Shown here piece by piece: positions 15,771-24,466 of a stretch of 45,686 nucleotides of DNA. The translations under genes and the position numbers were made by a program. The notes below the pieces were generated by a model, which was not told the origin of the DNA, made no database searches, and saw nothing but the letters and a program-made list of their open reading frames with translations. Source of the DNA: an uncultured Collinsella sp. (GTDB lineage Bacteria; Actinomycetota; Coriobacteriia; Coriobacteriales; Coriobacteriaceae); NCBI GenBank assembly GCA_902488525.1, contig CABTWP010000011.1, positions 1 through 45,686 of the forward strand, in the 5' to 3' direction. The number at the start of each line of letters is the position of its first letter. The first letter of the stretch is position 1.

Positions 15771-16775
15771 CTAACGCAACATATGCGCGACTAGCTCGGC
15801 GCGTGTGCCGATGCCAAGCTTTGCGTATACGCCGGATAGGCGGTTTTTAACGGTGCCCGGCGACACACCCATATGACGAGCGATTTCGGCGTTGGTCCAT
15901 CCACGGCAGGCGAGCATGGCCATGGTGAACTCTGTGGTCGTTAGATCGTCGGCCACGTCCTCGCCCGAATCGGGGTTGTGGATGCGCCGCCAGCCGTAGC
16001 TGAAGCGGTACGTGATCTCGATGATGCGCGCGAAGTCGTCAGGGTATTGCGTTTTTAGGCATGCCTCGATAAGCCCCTGTAAAAGGCCGTGATGCTCGCC
16101 AATGAGCTCAATAAGGCCGTCGGGACGCGCAATGTTCCAAGCAACTCCGAAGTGCGTTTTTGCGGCGTCGATGTCCTTGAGGCTCATGCATGCCATGGAA
16201 GCTGCCAGGTGCAGGAACAGTTCCGAGATCGGATAGCTCCCTTGTTTCATGATCAGGGCGTTTTCCGCCATGCCCAGACTGCGGCCATATTCGCCGCGCA
16301 GGTACAGGGCATGCGCCATCACGTAGCTGGCGAACAGGCGCAGGCCTTCGGGCAGATGCGCCGCAAGCGGATAAAACTCTTCGGCAGAATACGGGGAAGA
16401 CAAGTGCAGCAGGACGCTTGCGGCCGAGGCGAACAGGATATGCGTGGCGTGGACGGCGGGTGATTCCTCGTCAGTTGGCGTATCGAGGATGCCCGCAAGA
16501 CAACGGCGGGCGTCGGCGATACGGTTGAGCGACAGACTGGCGTATCCGCAGATAAAGCATGCGGAATAGCGCAGTGCGGAATCGGTGGCGTCAAGATAGG
16601 GGCGCGCCGTCTTGGCAGCGAGGGCGGCCTGTCCGCGAAAGTACAGCGCTTCTGCCATGGCGATGGTGCGTGAATCGGGGTCGGAAATGCCTGCAACCGC
16701 AGCGTCAATCTGCCCCGGCACAAAGGCGGTGCACATCAACGGCATGGGAACGCATGGGTAGCCATCGCAGTCCAT
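15771..16775 (-). CDS. LuxR-family helix-turn-helix transcriptional regulator
   Basis: This regulator has about 334 residues. The C-terminal 60 residues carry a LuxR-type helix-turn-helix: LTTTEFTMAMLACRGWTNAEIARHMGVSPGTVKNRLSGVYAKLGIGTRAELV. The first 270 residues are all-helical with TPR-like repeats (YFRGQAALAAKTARPYLDAT, HALYLRGEYGRSLGMAENAL) and contain no receiver domain. Large and small LuxR regulators of this kind are abundant in Coriobacteriia and often control a neighbouring transporter or surface gene. I chose the ATG at 16775 because GGGAG lies eight bases upstream; an earlier ATG at 16802 lacks one. The gene ends 157 bases before the surface-protein start on the same strand, so that gene is the obvious candidate target. 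Confidence 0.8.
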   Translation of the reverse strand: MDCDGYPCVPMPLMCTAFVPGQIDAAVAGISDPDSRTIAMAEALYFRGQAALAAKTARPYLDATDSALRYSACFICGYASLSLNRIADARRCLAGILDTPTDEESPAVHATHILFASAASVLLHLSSPYSAEEFYPLAAHLPEGLRLFASYVMAHALYLRGEYGRSLGMAENALIMKQGSYPISELFLHLAASMACMSLKDIDAAKTHFGVAWNIARPDGLIELIGEHHGLLQGLIEACLKTQYPDDFARIIEITYRFSYGWRRIHNPDSGEDVADDLTTTEFTMAMLACRGWTNAEIARHMGVSPGTVKNRLSGVYAKLGIGTRAELVAHMLR

Positions 16776-16842
16776 CTTCCATCTCCCAACAGCTGGCAAC
16801 AATGCAGCAATTGTACTCCTGTTGCTCGGGACCCCTTTCGTT

Positions 16843-17994
16843 TTACTGTTCGGTTAACGCTACGGATCGTTTTGGAAGGCTTACGAGCATGGTGGTCCCG
16901 CTCTCGGAACTTGCTTCGACCTCTACCGCGCCACCGTGAAGCGCTGCAATCTCCCAAACAAGCGCTAGCCCGAGTCCTGCGCCGCCGTATGCCCTGCTGC
17001 GGGATTTGTCTAGACGAAAGAACGGCTGGAAGATGCTCTCACGGTACTGCTTGGGTATTCCCGGGCCCTGGTCCTCGACTCTCAGGAACACGTGGCTGTC
17101 GTTGTCGCAGATGGAGACGTTGACAGTCGAGCCGGGGCGGCTGTAATGGATGGCATTTTCGACCAGGTTAAACACCAGCCGATAGAGGAGCGTGTCGCTC
17201 CCGATTACTAAAGCGTCTCCAGCACAATTGAGGGCTATGCCCTTATTTTCGGCAAGTGGCGCAAGGTCGGTGAGGACCTCTTCGGACAAGGGACCAAGTT
17301 CAACATCGTCCTCGCAAGGAACGCTGTGGAGCTCACTCATCTCGAGCAATACCTTGGTCATCCGCGACATGCGCTCGGTTTGTTCTTGTAGCAGGCCGAG
17401 CAGCTCGGCTGTTTCGGGTTGCAAACCGGAGTGCTCGGAGATGAATAGTTCAATCTGTGCTTGCATAAGGGCGAGCGGGGTGCGCAGCTCGTGTGCGGCG
17501 TTGCCGGTAAACTGACGCTGTGCAGAGAACCCTTCGCCAAGACGGGCGATCATGTCGTTGAAAGAGGCGCTGCATCGTTGTAACTCGGTGGGCACATCCT
17601 CACTGAGCCTGATTTCGCTTAGGTTGTCAGGCTGCACACGCTCAACCTGGGCTGCAAAAGCCCGTAGCGGTTTGAGTGCACGGCCGCTCACAAAGTATGC
17701 CAGCACGCCGCCAAGGAGTGTGATTCCAGCCGTGATGCACCAGGCTGTCGTGCCAAAAGACTCCTGTGCGTCGTTTACGACGATCGTAACCTCGTTATCG
17801 AGGGTCGCTTTCGTTGGGTCGAACGCCTGGGGCGAATCTTCGCCGGTTGCGGTAAAGGCCGAGATGTCACTGCCGATGGCATCCATGTAGCGCATGCCCG
17901 TATAGCCGACCAGGCAGTTCGTCAGCACGCATGCCGCACACGTGAGCAGTGCCGTCATAATCGTTATGCGCCATTGCAGCGAAAGCCTTTTCAT
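16843..17994 (-). CDS. Sensor histidine kinase
   Basis: This is a 383-residue membrane kinase. TM1 lies near residues 9-30 (ITIMTALLTCAACVLTNCLVG). A short extracytoplasmic domain of about 55 residues follows, then TM2 (AWCITAGITLLGGVLAYFVSG) and a HAMP linker. The dimerisation domain has the phospho-acceptor His in GNAAHELRTPLALM, and the ATPase domain has NLVENAIHYS, DQGPGIP and GGAGLGLALV. The small outer loop suggests it senses membrane or redox cues or an accessory protein instead of a bulky ligand. Its ATG overlaps the stop of the response regulator gene by four bases. The divergent thiol/electron-transfer operon starting 90 bases beyond the regulator start is a likely target. Confidence 0.92.
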   Translation of the reverse strand: MKRLSLQWRITIMTALLTCAACVLTNCLVGYTGMRYMDAIGSDISAFTATGEDSPQAFDPTKATLDNEVTIVVNDAQESFGTTAWCITAGITLLGGVLAYFVSGRALKPLRAFAAQVERVQPDNLSEIRLSEDVPTELQRCSASFNDMIARLGEGFSAQRQFTGNAAHELRTPLALMQAQIELFISEHSGLQPETAELLGLLQEQTERMSRMTKVLLEMSELHSVPCEDDVELGPLSEEVLTDLAPLAENKGIALNCAGDALVIGSDTLLYRLVFNLVENAIHYSRPGSTVNVSICDNDSHVFLRVEDQGPGIPKQYRESIFQPFFRLDKSRSRAYGGAGLGLALVWEIAALHGGAVEVEASSESGTTMLVSLPKRSVALTEQ

Positions 17995-18665
17995 TCACTG
18001 TCCTCCATAACGTAGCCCTCTCCAATCCGATTGCGAATCGGGTCGTATCCCAAAGCGCTGCGCAACTTTTTTCGGAGCGACGAGATATGAACGCGGGTTG
18101 CGTTGCTAAAGCTGTTCACGCTGCTATCCCAAACGTGCTCGATAAGCTCCTCTTGGCTTACCGGTCGCCCCTGATTAAGCATCAGGTATTCCAAGATTCC
18201 CGTTTCCTTGCGTGTAAGAGATAGAGCTTCACTGTCCACGGAAGCGATGCGCGCCTTGGTGTCAAAGCTGAGCTTTCTGCAGGTTAATACTATGTCGCTT
18301 TGTGCGAAGCGCCTGAGGGTAAGGCTGCGGATCCTTGCCGCAAGTTCGTCCAGATGAAACGGCTTGGTAAGGTAATCGTTGGCGCCGGCATCGAGTCCGG
18401 CGACTTTATCGGATACTTCGCCACGCGCGGACAGAATCAGTACCTTGGTCTCGCAATCGGTTTTCCTAAGTTCCCTGAGCACGGTCATGCCGTCGACATG
18501 GGGAAGATTGAGGTCGAGTACCACGAGGTCAAAGACTTCGATGCCCAGCAGGTCGAGCGCCTCCCGTCCATCGTGACAGCAGTCGACGCTGTACGCCAAG
18601 TTTCGCAAGCTGCGCGCGATTGCATCGCACAGTGCTCGCTCGTCTTCGACGATCAAAATACGCAT
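17991..18665 (-). CDS. OmpR/PhoB-family response regulator
   Basis: This is a 224-residue two-domain regulator. The receiver starts MRILIVEDERALCDAIARS, has the phospho-acceptor Asp in DLVVLDLNLPHVDG, the conserved Thr/Ser in LILSARGE and Lys in YLTKPF. The winged-helix DNA-binding domain ends with SLTRKETGILEYLMLNQGRPVSQEELIEHVWD and VHISSLRKKL. The ATG at 18665 has AAGGAGACTGTT upstream; the earlier in-frame ATG (MCKETV) lacks a site. The gene is first in the two-gene signalling operon. It lies back-to-back with the CD1871A-type gene across a 90-base gap, which must hold both promoters. Confidence 0.93.
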   Translation of the reverse strand: MRILIVEDERALCDAIARSLRNLAYSVDCCHDGREALDLLGIEVFDLVVLDLNLPHVDGMTVLRELRKTDCETKVLILSARGEVSDKVAGLDAGANDYLTKPFHLDELAARIRSLTLRRFAQSDIVLTCRKLSFDTKARIASVDSEALSLTRKETGILEYLMLNQGRPVSQEELIEHVWDSSVNSFSNATRVHISSLRKKLRSALGYDPIRNRIGEGYVMEDSE

Positions 18666-18755
18666 AACAGTCTCCTTGCACATTCCAAATCGCGCTTAAC
18701 ACGGATTTTATAGCCGATATGGTCCAATGGTCGCGTAACGAAAGGAGTGGTCAGG

Positions 18756-18902
18756 TTGTTCAAAGCGGTAAAACCCGTGGTACAGGTCGCTTTGTTGATC
18801 GTCGGAATTGCCATGGTGTGCTTTGGTGTTATGCGTGGCGAGGCGGATGCCGTGCTGGCCAAAGCGATTAGGCTGTGCTTGGAGTGTATCGGAATTGGAT
18901 AA
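18756..18902 (+). CDS. CD1871A family CXXC motif-containing small membrane protein
   Basis: This is a 48-residue protein: a single membrane segment (VVQVALLIVGIAMVCFGVMRG) followed by GEADAVLAKAIRLCLECIGIG. The C-terminal CLECIGIG is the hallmark of the small CD1871A-type family found next to membrane ferredoxins and thioredoxin-like lipoproteins in anaerobes. It starts at a TTG with AAAGGAG eight bases upstream; an upstream GTG at 18747 overlaps that site. Its last eight bases overlap the start of the next gene, so translation is coupled. The CXXC pair, placed at the membrane face, probably relays electrons or disulfides between the neighbouring ferredoxin and TlpA proteins. That role is inferred. 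Confidence 0.85.
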   Translation: MFKAVKPVVQVALLIVGIAMVCFGVMRGEADAVLAKAIRLCLECIGIG

Positions 18903-19797
18903 AAGAGAAAACACTGCGTCGCATGTTTTGGCCCGATTTCGCGGATTCATTCAGGCGGCGGCGACGCTGGTCACCAATATTCACCTGTCAAACTTTGCCA
19001 AAGGCGGCATCTATCAGGGCGCGGGGAAAACAGTCTGCGTACCTGGACTTAATTGCTATTCGTGCCCCGCGGCATCGGGTGCGTGCCCCATCGGGTCGTT
19101 CCAGTCGGTGGTAGGTTCATCCAAGTTCAACTTTTCTTACTACGTCACCGGTACGCTCATTTTGCTCGGCGTGCTGCTGGGACGCTTTGTATGCGGCTTT
19201 CTGTGCCCGTTTGGCTGGCTGCAGGAGCTGCTTCATAAGATTCCCGGCAAAAAGCTTTCCACGAAAAAGCTTAAGCCGCTCACGTACATCAAATACGTCG
19301 TGCTGCTGTTTGCCGTGGTGCTGCTGCCCGTCTTGGTGGTTAACGATGTGGGGATGGGGGACCCGTTCTTTTGCAAGTACATCTGTCCACAGGGTGTGCT
19401 CGAGGGCGCCATTCCGCTGGCCATTGCCAATGCCGGCATTCGATCTGCGTTGGGACATCTCTTTACTTGGAAACTTGTCGTTCTCATTGCCGTGGTAGTG
19501 CTGAGTGTTTTGTTCTACCGCCCCTTCTGCAAATGGATTTGCCCGCTCGGCGCATTCTATGCGCTCATGAATAGGGTGTCCTTGTTGGGGATTCAGGTTG
19601 ACGCGTGCAAATGTGTCTCGTGCGGCAAGTGCTCAAGGGTTTGTCAGATGGACGTTGATGTGGTCCGCGCGCCCAATCATGCCGAATGTATCCGGTGCGG
19701 AAAGTGCATCGGGGCCTGTCCTGTCGATGCCATCAGCTATCGCTATGGCCTGGATGTGTCGGCGGAAAAGCTTCCCTTGACCGTCGATAAAAAGTAA
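18895..19797 (+). CDS. NapH/CcoG-like membrane 4Fe-4S protein
   Basis: This protein has about 300 residues from a TTG at 18895, chosen because it overlaps the preceding stop and has GGAG ten bases upstream. Four to five membrane helices (for example FSYYVTGTLILLGVLLGRFV and KLVVLIAVVVLSVLFYRPF) alternate with cysteine motifs. These are CYSCPAASGACPIG, CGFLCPFGWLQ, CKYICPQG and CKWICPLGAF, then two classical clusters CVSCGKCSRVCQMDV and CIRCGKCIGACPVDAI. NapH-type proteins pass electrons from the quinone pool or a cytoplasmic donor across the membrane. Between a CXXC peptide and a TlpA-like lipoprotein it most likely supplies reducing power to extracytoplasmic thiols. Confidence 0.88.
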   Translation: MDKRENTASHVLARFRGFIQAAATLVTNIHLSNFAKGGIYQGAGKTVCVPGLNCYSCPAASGACPIGSFQSVVGSSKFNFSYYVTGTLILLGVLLGRFVCGFLCPFGWLQELLHKIPGKKLSTKKLKPLTYIKYVVLLFAVVLLPVLVVNDVGMGDPFFCKYICPQGVLEGAIPLAIANAGIRSALGHLFTWKLVVLIAVVVLSVLFYRPFCKWICPLGAFYALMNRVSLLGIQVDACKCVSCGKCSRVCQMDVDVVRAPNHAECIRCGKCIGACPVDAISYRYGLDVSAEKLPLTVDKK

Positions 19798-19826
19798 ACA
19801 AGCTTCGACAAAACGGAGGAATGACT

Positions 19827-20798
19827 ATGAAGCTTTCTAAGATTGCGGCCCTGTTTATGGTGCCGGTATTGGCCTTGTGCCTTGTGGCATGTTCGGCGCC
19901 CGGTGGCAATGCGAGCGAATCTGCGAGCTCCGATCCTAAGATCGCAGAACTCACTGCGCAGAAGCCGGCCAATGCCGACGAGGCCGCCGAGTTGTATGCA
20001 AAACTCATGCAGAAGGAGAACGAGATCTTTTCGAGTGATAACGCGCTGTGGGAAAAGGTATTCAATGCGGCAAATAAAGACTCGACAATGATTGAGGACG
20101 GCAGCAATTACGGCGATTTCTTGCTCAAGACCATCGACGGCGCCAAGGATGAGTTTACGGCGGATGAGCTTAAGACGCTCAAGGCCGGTGCGCAGCAGAT
20201 CAAGGAAATCGAGGACAAGCTCGAGAGCTTGGAGAAGGAGTTCCCCGGCTGTGGAAGCACGCCGAGCGCAGGCGAGAGCGTCGACGCTTCGACCGCTGGC
20301 ATGACGGCTGGTGCCAATGCTTCGAGCGAGGCGACGAAGTTCCCCAGCTTTACGGGCAAGGACCTGGACGGCAACGACGTGAGCAGCGACGAGCTGTTCT
20401 CTAAGAACAAGGTTACCGTCATGAATTTCTGGTTCACCACTTGCAAGCCGTGCGTGGGTGAGTTGGGCGATCTTGAGAAACTGAATCAGGAGCTTGCCGA
20501 GAAGGGCGGCCAGGTCGTGGGCGTCAATTCCTTTACGCTCGATGGCAACAAGGGCGAGATTGCAGATGCCAAGGACGTGCTGAGCAAGAAGGGCGTGACA
20601 TATAAGAACATCTGGTTCAAGTCGGATAGCGAGGCCGGTAAGTTTACGTCAAATTTGTTCTCGTTCCCGACAACGTATGTCATCGATCAGAATGGCAACA
20701 TCGTAGGGGATCCAATCGTGGGAGCCATCAGCTCCGCCGAGCAGCGCGCAGCACTCGACAAGCTTATCGACCAGGCGATTGCGAATAGCGAGCAGTAA
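19827..20798 (+). CDS. TlpA-family thioredoxin-like lipoprotein
   Basis: This protein has 323 residues from the second ATG (19827), which has GGAGG at correct spacing; the ATG at 19821 is too close. The signal MKLSKIAALFMVPVLALCLVACSAPGG is split by a lipobox (LVAC), so the protein is lipid-anchored outside the membrane. Residues about 40-150 are helical and charged, with no family that I recognise. Residues about 170-320 are a TlpA/AhpC-type thioredoxin domain with the redox pair Cys206-Cys209 in FTTCKPCVGELG, and FPTTYVIDQNGNIVG at the cis-Pro region. It is the terminal gene of the operon, and an intrinsic terminator follows. It probably reduces disulfides in exported proteins, using electrons from the membrane ferredoxin upstream. 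Confidence 0.9.
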   Translation: MKLSKIAALFMVPVLALCLVACSAPGGNASESASSDPKIAELTAQKPANADEAAELYAKLMQKENEIFSSDNALWEKVFNAANKDSTMIEDGSNYGDFLLKTIDGAKDEFTADELKTLKAGAQQIKEIEDKLESLEKEFPGCGSTPSAGESVDASTAGMTAGANASSEATKFPSFTGKDLDGNDVSSDELFSKNKVTVMNFWFTTCKPCVGELGDLEKLNQELAEKGGQVVGVNSFTLDGNKGEIADAKDVLSKKGVTYKNIWFKSDSEAGKFTSNLFSFPTTYVIDQNGNIVGDPIVGAISSAEQRAALDKLIDQAIANSEQ

Positions 20799-20877
20799 AA
20801 ACCGCGTAAAGCATAGCGAGGATCGTGTGTCGCTGTGCGAAGTAGTCTGCTGCCTTTCAAGATAAGCTCCACCATAT

Positions 20878-20904
20878 AGAGGTCCCGCTCGGGACCTCTT
20901 CTTT
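20878..20904 (+). terminator. Intrinsic terminator of the TlpA operon
   Basis: AGAGGTCCCG (20878-20887), loop CT, CGGGACCTCT (20890-20899), then TCTTTT. The ten-pair perfect stem with a T-rich tail is a standard Rho-independent terminator. Confidence 0.9.
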
Positions 20905-21051
20905 TGGGCGCCGTCCCGTTCGTTTTTTGGCGCGGTTTGTTACATTCCTCACTGGCGTCGGCAAAAAATGGGGATAGAGTAGGACAAAAGCGTCGAATAC
21001 GAACGGCGGAGGAGAGCGGGCAGGGTGCCTGCGCAGGAGAGGTTGCCGTCC

Positions 21052-24000
21052 ATGCTGGAGCTCAAAGGTATTTGCAAAAGGTACGTTACGCAGTCGTTTA
21101 CGCAGGTAGCGCTCGACAGCGTGAGCCTGTCTTTTCGCGATAACGAGTTCGTGGCCATTCTGGGACCTTCGGGGTCGGGCAAAACTACGATGCTCAACGT
21201 TATCGGTGGGCTCGATCATTTCGATTCTGGCGACCTGCTGATCGACGGTATTTCGACCAAAGACTTTCACGATCGCGATTGGGATGCCTACCGCAACAAC
21301 CGCATCGGCTTTGTGTTCCAAAGCTATAACCTCATTCCGCATCAGACCATTTTGGAAAACGTGGAGCTGGCGCTCACGCTCACGGGCGTGGGGCATGCCG
21401 AGCGTCGCCAGCGTGCGCGCGAGGCGTTGGAGAAAGTCGGCTTGGGCGAGCACGTTAACAAGCGCCCGAGCCAGCTATCGGGCGGGCAGATGCAGCGCGT
21501 GGCCATTGCCCGCGCCCTGATCAATGACCCTGAGATCGTCCTTGCCGACGAGCCGACTGGCGCTTTGGATTCAACGACATCCGTGCAGGTTATGGATTTG
21601 CTCAAAGAAGTTGCGCGCGACCGTCTGGTCATCATGGTCACGCACAATCCCGACCTGGCATACCAATACGCCACGCGCATCGTCAACCTGGCGGACGGCA
21701 AGATCACCGATGATTCCGATCCTTTCGATGTCGCTGACGCCACGCGCCGCGAGGCCAAGCCTACGCGCAAAACCTCGATGAGCTTTGTGACGGCGCTGGG
21801 GCTTTCTGCCCGAAACCTCATGACCAAGAAGGGCCGCACGGCCATGACGGCCTTTGCGGGCTCGATTGGCATTATCGGTATCGCGGCGATTCTGGCGCTG
21901 TCCAACGGCGTAAACGGCTACATCAAAAAGGTCGAGGAGGATACGCTCTCGAGCTACCCACTCACCATTTCCAAGCAGGATTACGACCTGTCGTCCATGA
22001 TGGGCGGACAGGGGGCTGCGGATGATGACTCGCCTGAAAACGTGGATTCGTCCGACGACAGTGCCGAAACCGATAAGATTCCCGTGGTCACGGCCGTAAA
22101 GGATATGTTTGCGAGCGTTAAGTCCAACGACATGACGAGCTTTAAGGCATGGCTTGACGACGGCGGCGACGGTATCGACAAAGAGGTCAACGCCATTCAG
22201 TACGGCTACGGTGTATCGCCGGTTGTCTATCGTGCCGGCAAGGGCGATGAGAAGCCCGTTCGGCTTGTTCCCAACGCAATGACCGAGGCTATGAGCGGAG
22301 GCGCGAGTTCGGCGGCAACGGTGAGCATGGAATCCATGGGAACCTCGGTCTTTAACGAGATGATTGACGACCAGAGCCTGCTCGACAGCCAGTACGATGT
22401 CGTCGCCGGTCATTGGCCCACGTCTGCCAACGAAGCCGTGATGGTGCTTTCGAGCCGCGGTACGGTGGGCGACTATACGCTCTACAGCATCGGTGCGCTG
22501 GATATCGATGAGCTCAACGATCTGGTAAACAGTGCCATGACGGCCGACGGTGGGGTCAAAGCACCCGAGACCGGCACCGACTTTACCTACGACGATGCGC
22601 TGTCCACGACGTTTAAGGTGCTGTCGCCGGCCGATGCCTATCGCAAAAACGAAGAGACCGGCATGTGGACCGACATGTCTGGTGACGCCGACTTTATGGC
22701 CGCCAAGGTTGCCGATGGCATCGACGTACACATCGTGGGTGTGGTGCGCCCTAACGAGACGGCCAATGCGAGTGCGTTGTCTCCGGGCATTGCCTATACA
22801 CATGCGCTGACTCGCCAGCTTATGGAGCGCGCCGCCGATTCGCAGATTGTGCGGGAGCAACTCGCCCACCCCGAGACGGATGTCTTTACGGGCAAAACCT
22901 TCGACGAACTGCAAGGCGAGGCCAAACAAGGCGTGGATCTGGGCAGCATGTTCAGTGTGGACGAGGCGGCGCTCAAGAGCGCGTTCTCGTTCGATACCTC
23001 CGTGCTCTCGGGTGTTGCCGGCGGTATGGACCCGTCGTGTCTTGACTTGTCCGAGCTGGACATTGACCTTTCGGGCGTAGGGAAGGATATCGACTTCAGC
23101 GACATCATGTCTAAGGCGCCAGCCCCCGATTTCTCGGGTGTCTTCGATGGGTTGGAGCTTACACCCGAGCAGATGCAGCAAGTGGGGGCGCTCGCCAACC
23201 AACTGTTCACGGGCTTTATGCAGTCGGAACAGTTTAAGGCGCTGACGCCCGAAGATCTTAAGGACGCGTCAAAGCTTGCCGCCGCGTTCTCGACGTATCT
23301 TGAGAGTGATACGGCAGCCCAGCAAATCCTGGCTCAGCTCAAGGCACCCGGCGGCGATGCCCTGGCCGAGCGCCTGCAGCAGGCGATGACCGACTATGTA
23401 CAAAAGCAGCTGGCTCCGTATCTGCAGCAGGCTCTGGATCAGATGATGAAGTCGATCAGCGACCAGATTGCGACGACGGTGTCAACTCAGCTCAAGGCAG
23501 GCGCGGCAGGGCTCATGGGCCAGATGGCGACGCAGATGTCATCGAGTTTTGCCAACCTGGCGAGCGCTATGCGTGTGGATGCGAGCGCCTTTGCCCGCGC
23601 CATCCACTTCAACATGGACGCCGAGGACCTGAGTTCGCTTATGATGAGTTATGCCAAGGCATCGCAGCTTACCTATGACAACAACCTGACCACACTGGGT
23701 TATGCGGACGAGGCAGACCCCATCTCGGTCAAGATTTTCCCGCGCGACTTTGAGGCGAAGGAGCGCGTGCTCGACCATATCGATGCGTATAACAAGCAGG
23801 TCAAAGCTGCTGGCCACGATGAGCAGGCGATTTCGTACACCGACTATATGGGAATCATTATGGGCTCGGTGACCGACATTGTGAATACCATCAGCTTGGT
23901 GCTCATCGCATTCGTGAGCATCAGCCTAGTGGTGAGCTCCATTATGATCGGCATCATCACCTACATCAGCGTGCTGGAGCGCAAAAAGGAGATTGGCATC

Positions 24001-24291
24001 CTGCGCGCGATCGGCGCGTCGAAGCGCAACGTGGCCAACGTATTCAATGCCGAGACCTTTATCGAGGGCCTCATCGCCGGCGTCTTTGCCATTGTCGTCG
24101 TGGTGCTCGTGAGCTTTCCGGTTAATACCTGGGCGCTTGCGGCCAAACAGGTGCCCAATCTGATGAGCCTGCCCGTGCAGGATGCGCTGGTGCTCATCGC
24201 AATTTCAGTGCTGCTGACGGTCGTTGCCGGCCTGCTGCCGGCCCGCAGCGCATCCAAGAAGGACCCCGTCGAAGCCCTGCGCTCCGAATAA
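21052..24291 (+). CDS. MacB-like ABC transporter, ATPase fused to permease
   Basis: This is a 1079-residue fusion. Residues 1-230 are a LolD/MacB-type ATPase with GPSGSGKTTML, QLSGGQMQRVAIARAL and VLADEPTGALD. TM1 follows near 262-290, then a very large outer domain of about 640 residues (acidic near its start, and rich in Leu/Gln/Asp in DLSELDIDLSGVGKDIDFSDI-type repeats). Three C-terminal helices come from about 942 onward, with the FtsX motif ISVLERKKEIGILRAIGASKRNV. MacB-type machines do mechanical work on envelope substrates instead of moving solutes through a channel. The ATG at 21052 with GGAGAGG upstream starts at the ATPase; a GTG at 21025 with GGAGGAG is an alternative. The gene stands alone. 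A perfect palindrome overlaps its stop. Confidence 0.9.
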   Translation: MLELKGICKRYVTQSFTQVALDSVSLSFRDNEFVAILGPSGSGKTTMLNVIGGLDHFDSGDLLIDGISTKDFHDRDWDAYRNNRIGFVFQSYNLIPHQTILENVELALTLTGVGHAERRQRAREALEKVGLGEHVNKRPSQLSGGQMQRVAIARALINDPEIVLADEPTGALDSTTSVQVMDLLKEVARDRLVIMVTHNPDLAYQYATRIVNLADGKITDDSDPFDVADATRREAKPTRKTSMSFVTALGLSARNLMTKKGRTAMTAFAGSIGIIGIAAILALSNGVNGYIKKVEEDTLSSYPLTISKQDYDLSSMMGGQGAADDDSPENVDSSDDSAETDKIPVVTAVKDMFASVKSNDMTSFKAWLDDGGDGIDKEVNAIQYGYGVSPVVYRAGKGDEKPVRLVPNAMTEAMSGGASSAATVSMESMGTSVFNEMIDDQSLLDSQYDVVAGHWPTSANEAVMVLSSRGTVGDYTLYSIGALDIDELNDLVNSAMTADGGVKAPETGTDFTYDDALSTTFKVLSPADAYRKNEETGMWTDMSGDADFMAAKVADGIDVHIVGVVRPNETANASALSPGIAYTHALTRQLMERAADSQIVREQLAHPETDVFTGKTFDELQGEAKQGVDLGSMFSVDEAALKSAFSFDTSVLSGVAGGMDPSCLDLSELDIDLSGVGKDIDFSDIMSKAPAPDFSGVFDGLELTPEQMQQVGALANQLFTGFMQSEQFKALTPEDLKDASKLAAAFSTYLESDTAAQQILAQLKAPGGDALAERLQQAMTDYVQKQLAPYLQQALDQMMKSISDQIATTVSTQLKAGAAGLMGQMATQMSSSFANLASAMRVDASAFARAIHFNMDAEDLSSLMMSYAKASQLTYDNNLTTLGYADEADPISVKIFPRDFEAKERVLDHIDAYNKQVKAAGHDEQAISYTDYMGIIMGSVTDIVNTISLVLIAFVSISLVVSSIMIGIITYISVLERKKEIGILRAIGASKRNVANVFNAETFIEGLIAGVFAIVVVVLVSFPVNTWALAAKQVPNLMSLPVQDALVLIAISVLLTVVAGLLPARSASKKDPVEALRSE

Positions 24292-24322
24292 TGTGACAAA
24301 GGGACAGTCCCTTTGTCACATT
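24290..24322. repeat. 33-bp perfect palindrome, dispersed repeat family A (copy 1)
   Basis: AATGTGACAAAGGGAC, one central base, then its exact reverse complement. It overlaps the stop codon of the MacB-like gene. Related but decayed copies lie at 30476-30508 and 30789-30821. It resembles the REP-like palindromes spread through Coriobacteria and may stabilise transcript 3' ends. Confidence 0.9.
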
Positions 24323-24391
24323 GAGACCCTTGCGAAAACGGGGTCTAATTACCGTTCGGCAGGTTAAGAACTCCCTCTCCCCGCTTAATGC

Positions 24392-24430
24392 TTGACGAAG
24401 AGTCCTCTGGTTTATATACCTATCGGTAGG
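24392..24430 (+). promoter_or_regulatory. Promoter with overlapping TetR-type operator for the first MFS gene
   Basis: TTGACG (24392-24397), 17 bases, TATACC (24415-24420) form a good promoter. The -10 runs into TACC-TATC-GGTA plus GG at 24417-24430. The same pattern, TACC-GAAC-GGTAGG, lies at 26593-26606 before the deiminase gene. An inverted TACC/GGTA site across the -10 is a typical repression site. The TetR gene at 25885-26463 is the natural candidate for the protein that binds it. Confidence 0.65.
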
Positions 24431-24466
24431 CATATAGGATGTATTGCCGATAGAAATGGAGCAACC

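Noticed and set aside
21571..23202. 543-codon minus-strand frame
   Set aside because: It is the shadow of the MacB-like fusion. Its translation is rich in His, Arg and Gly and matches no family.
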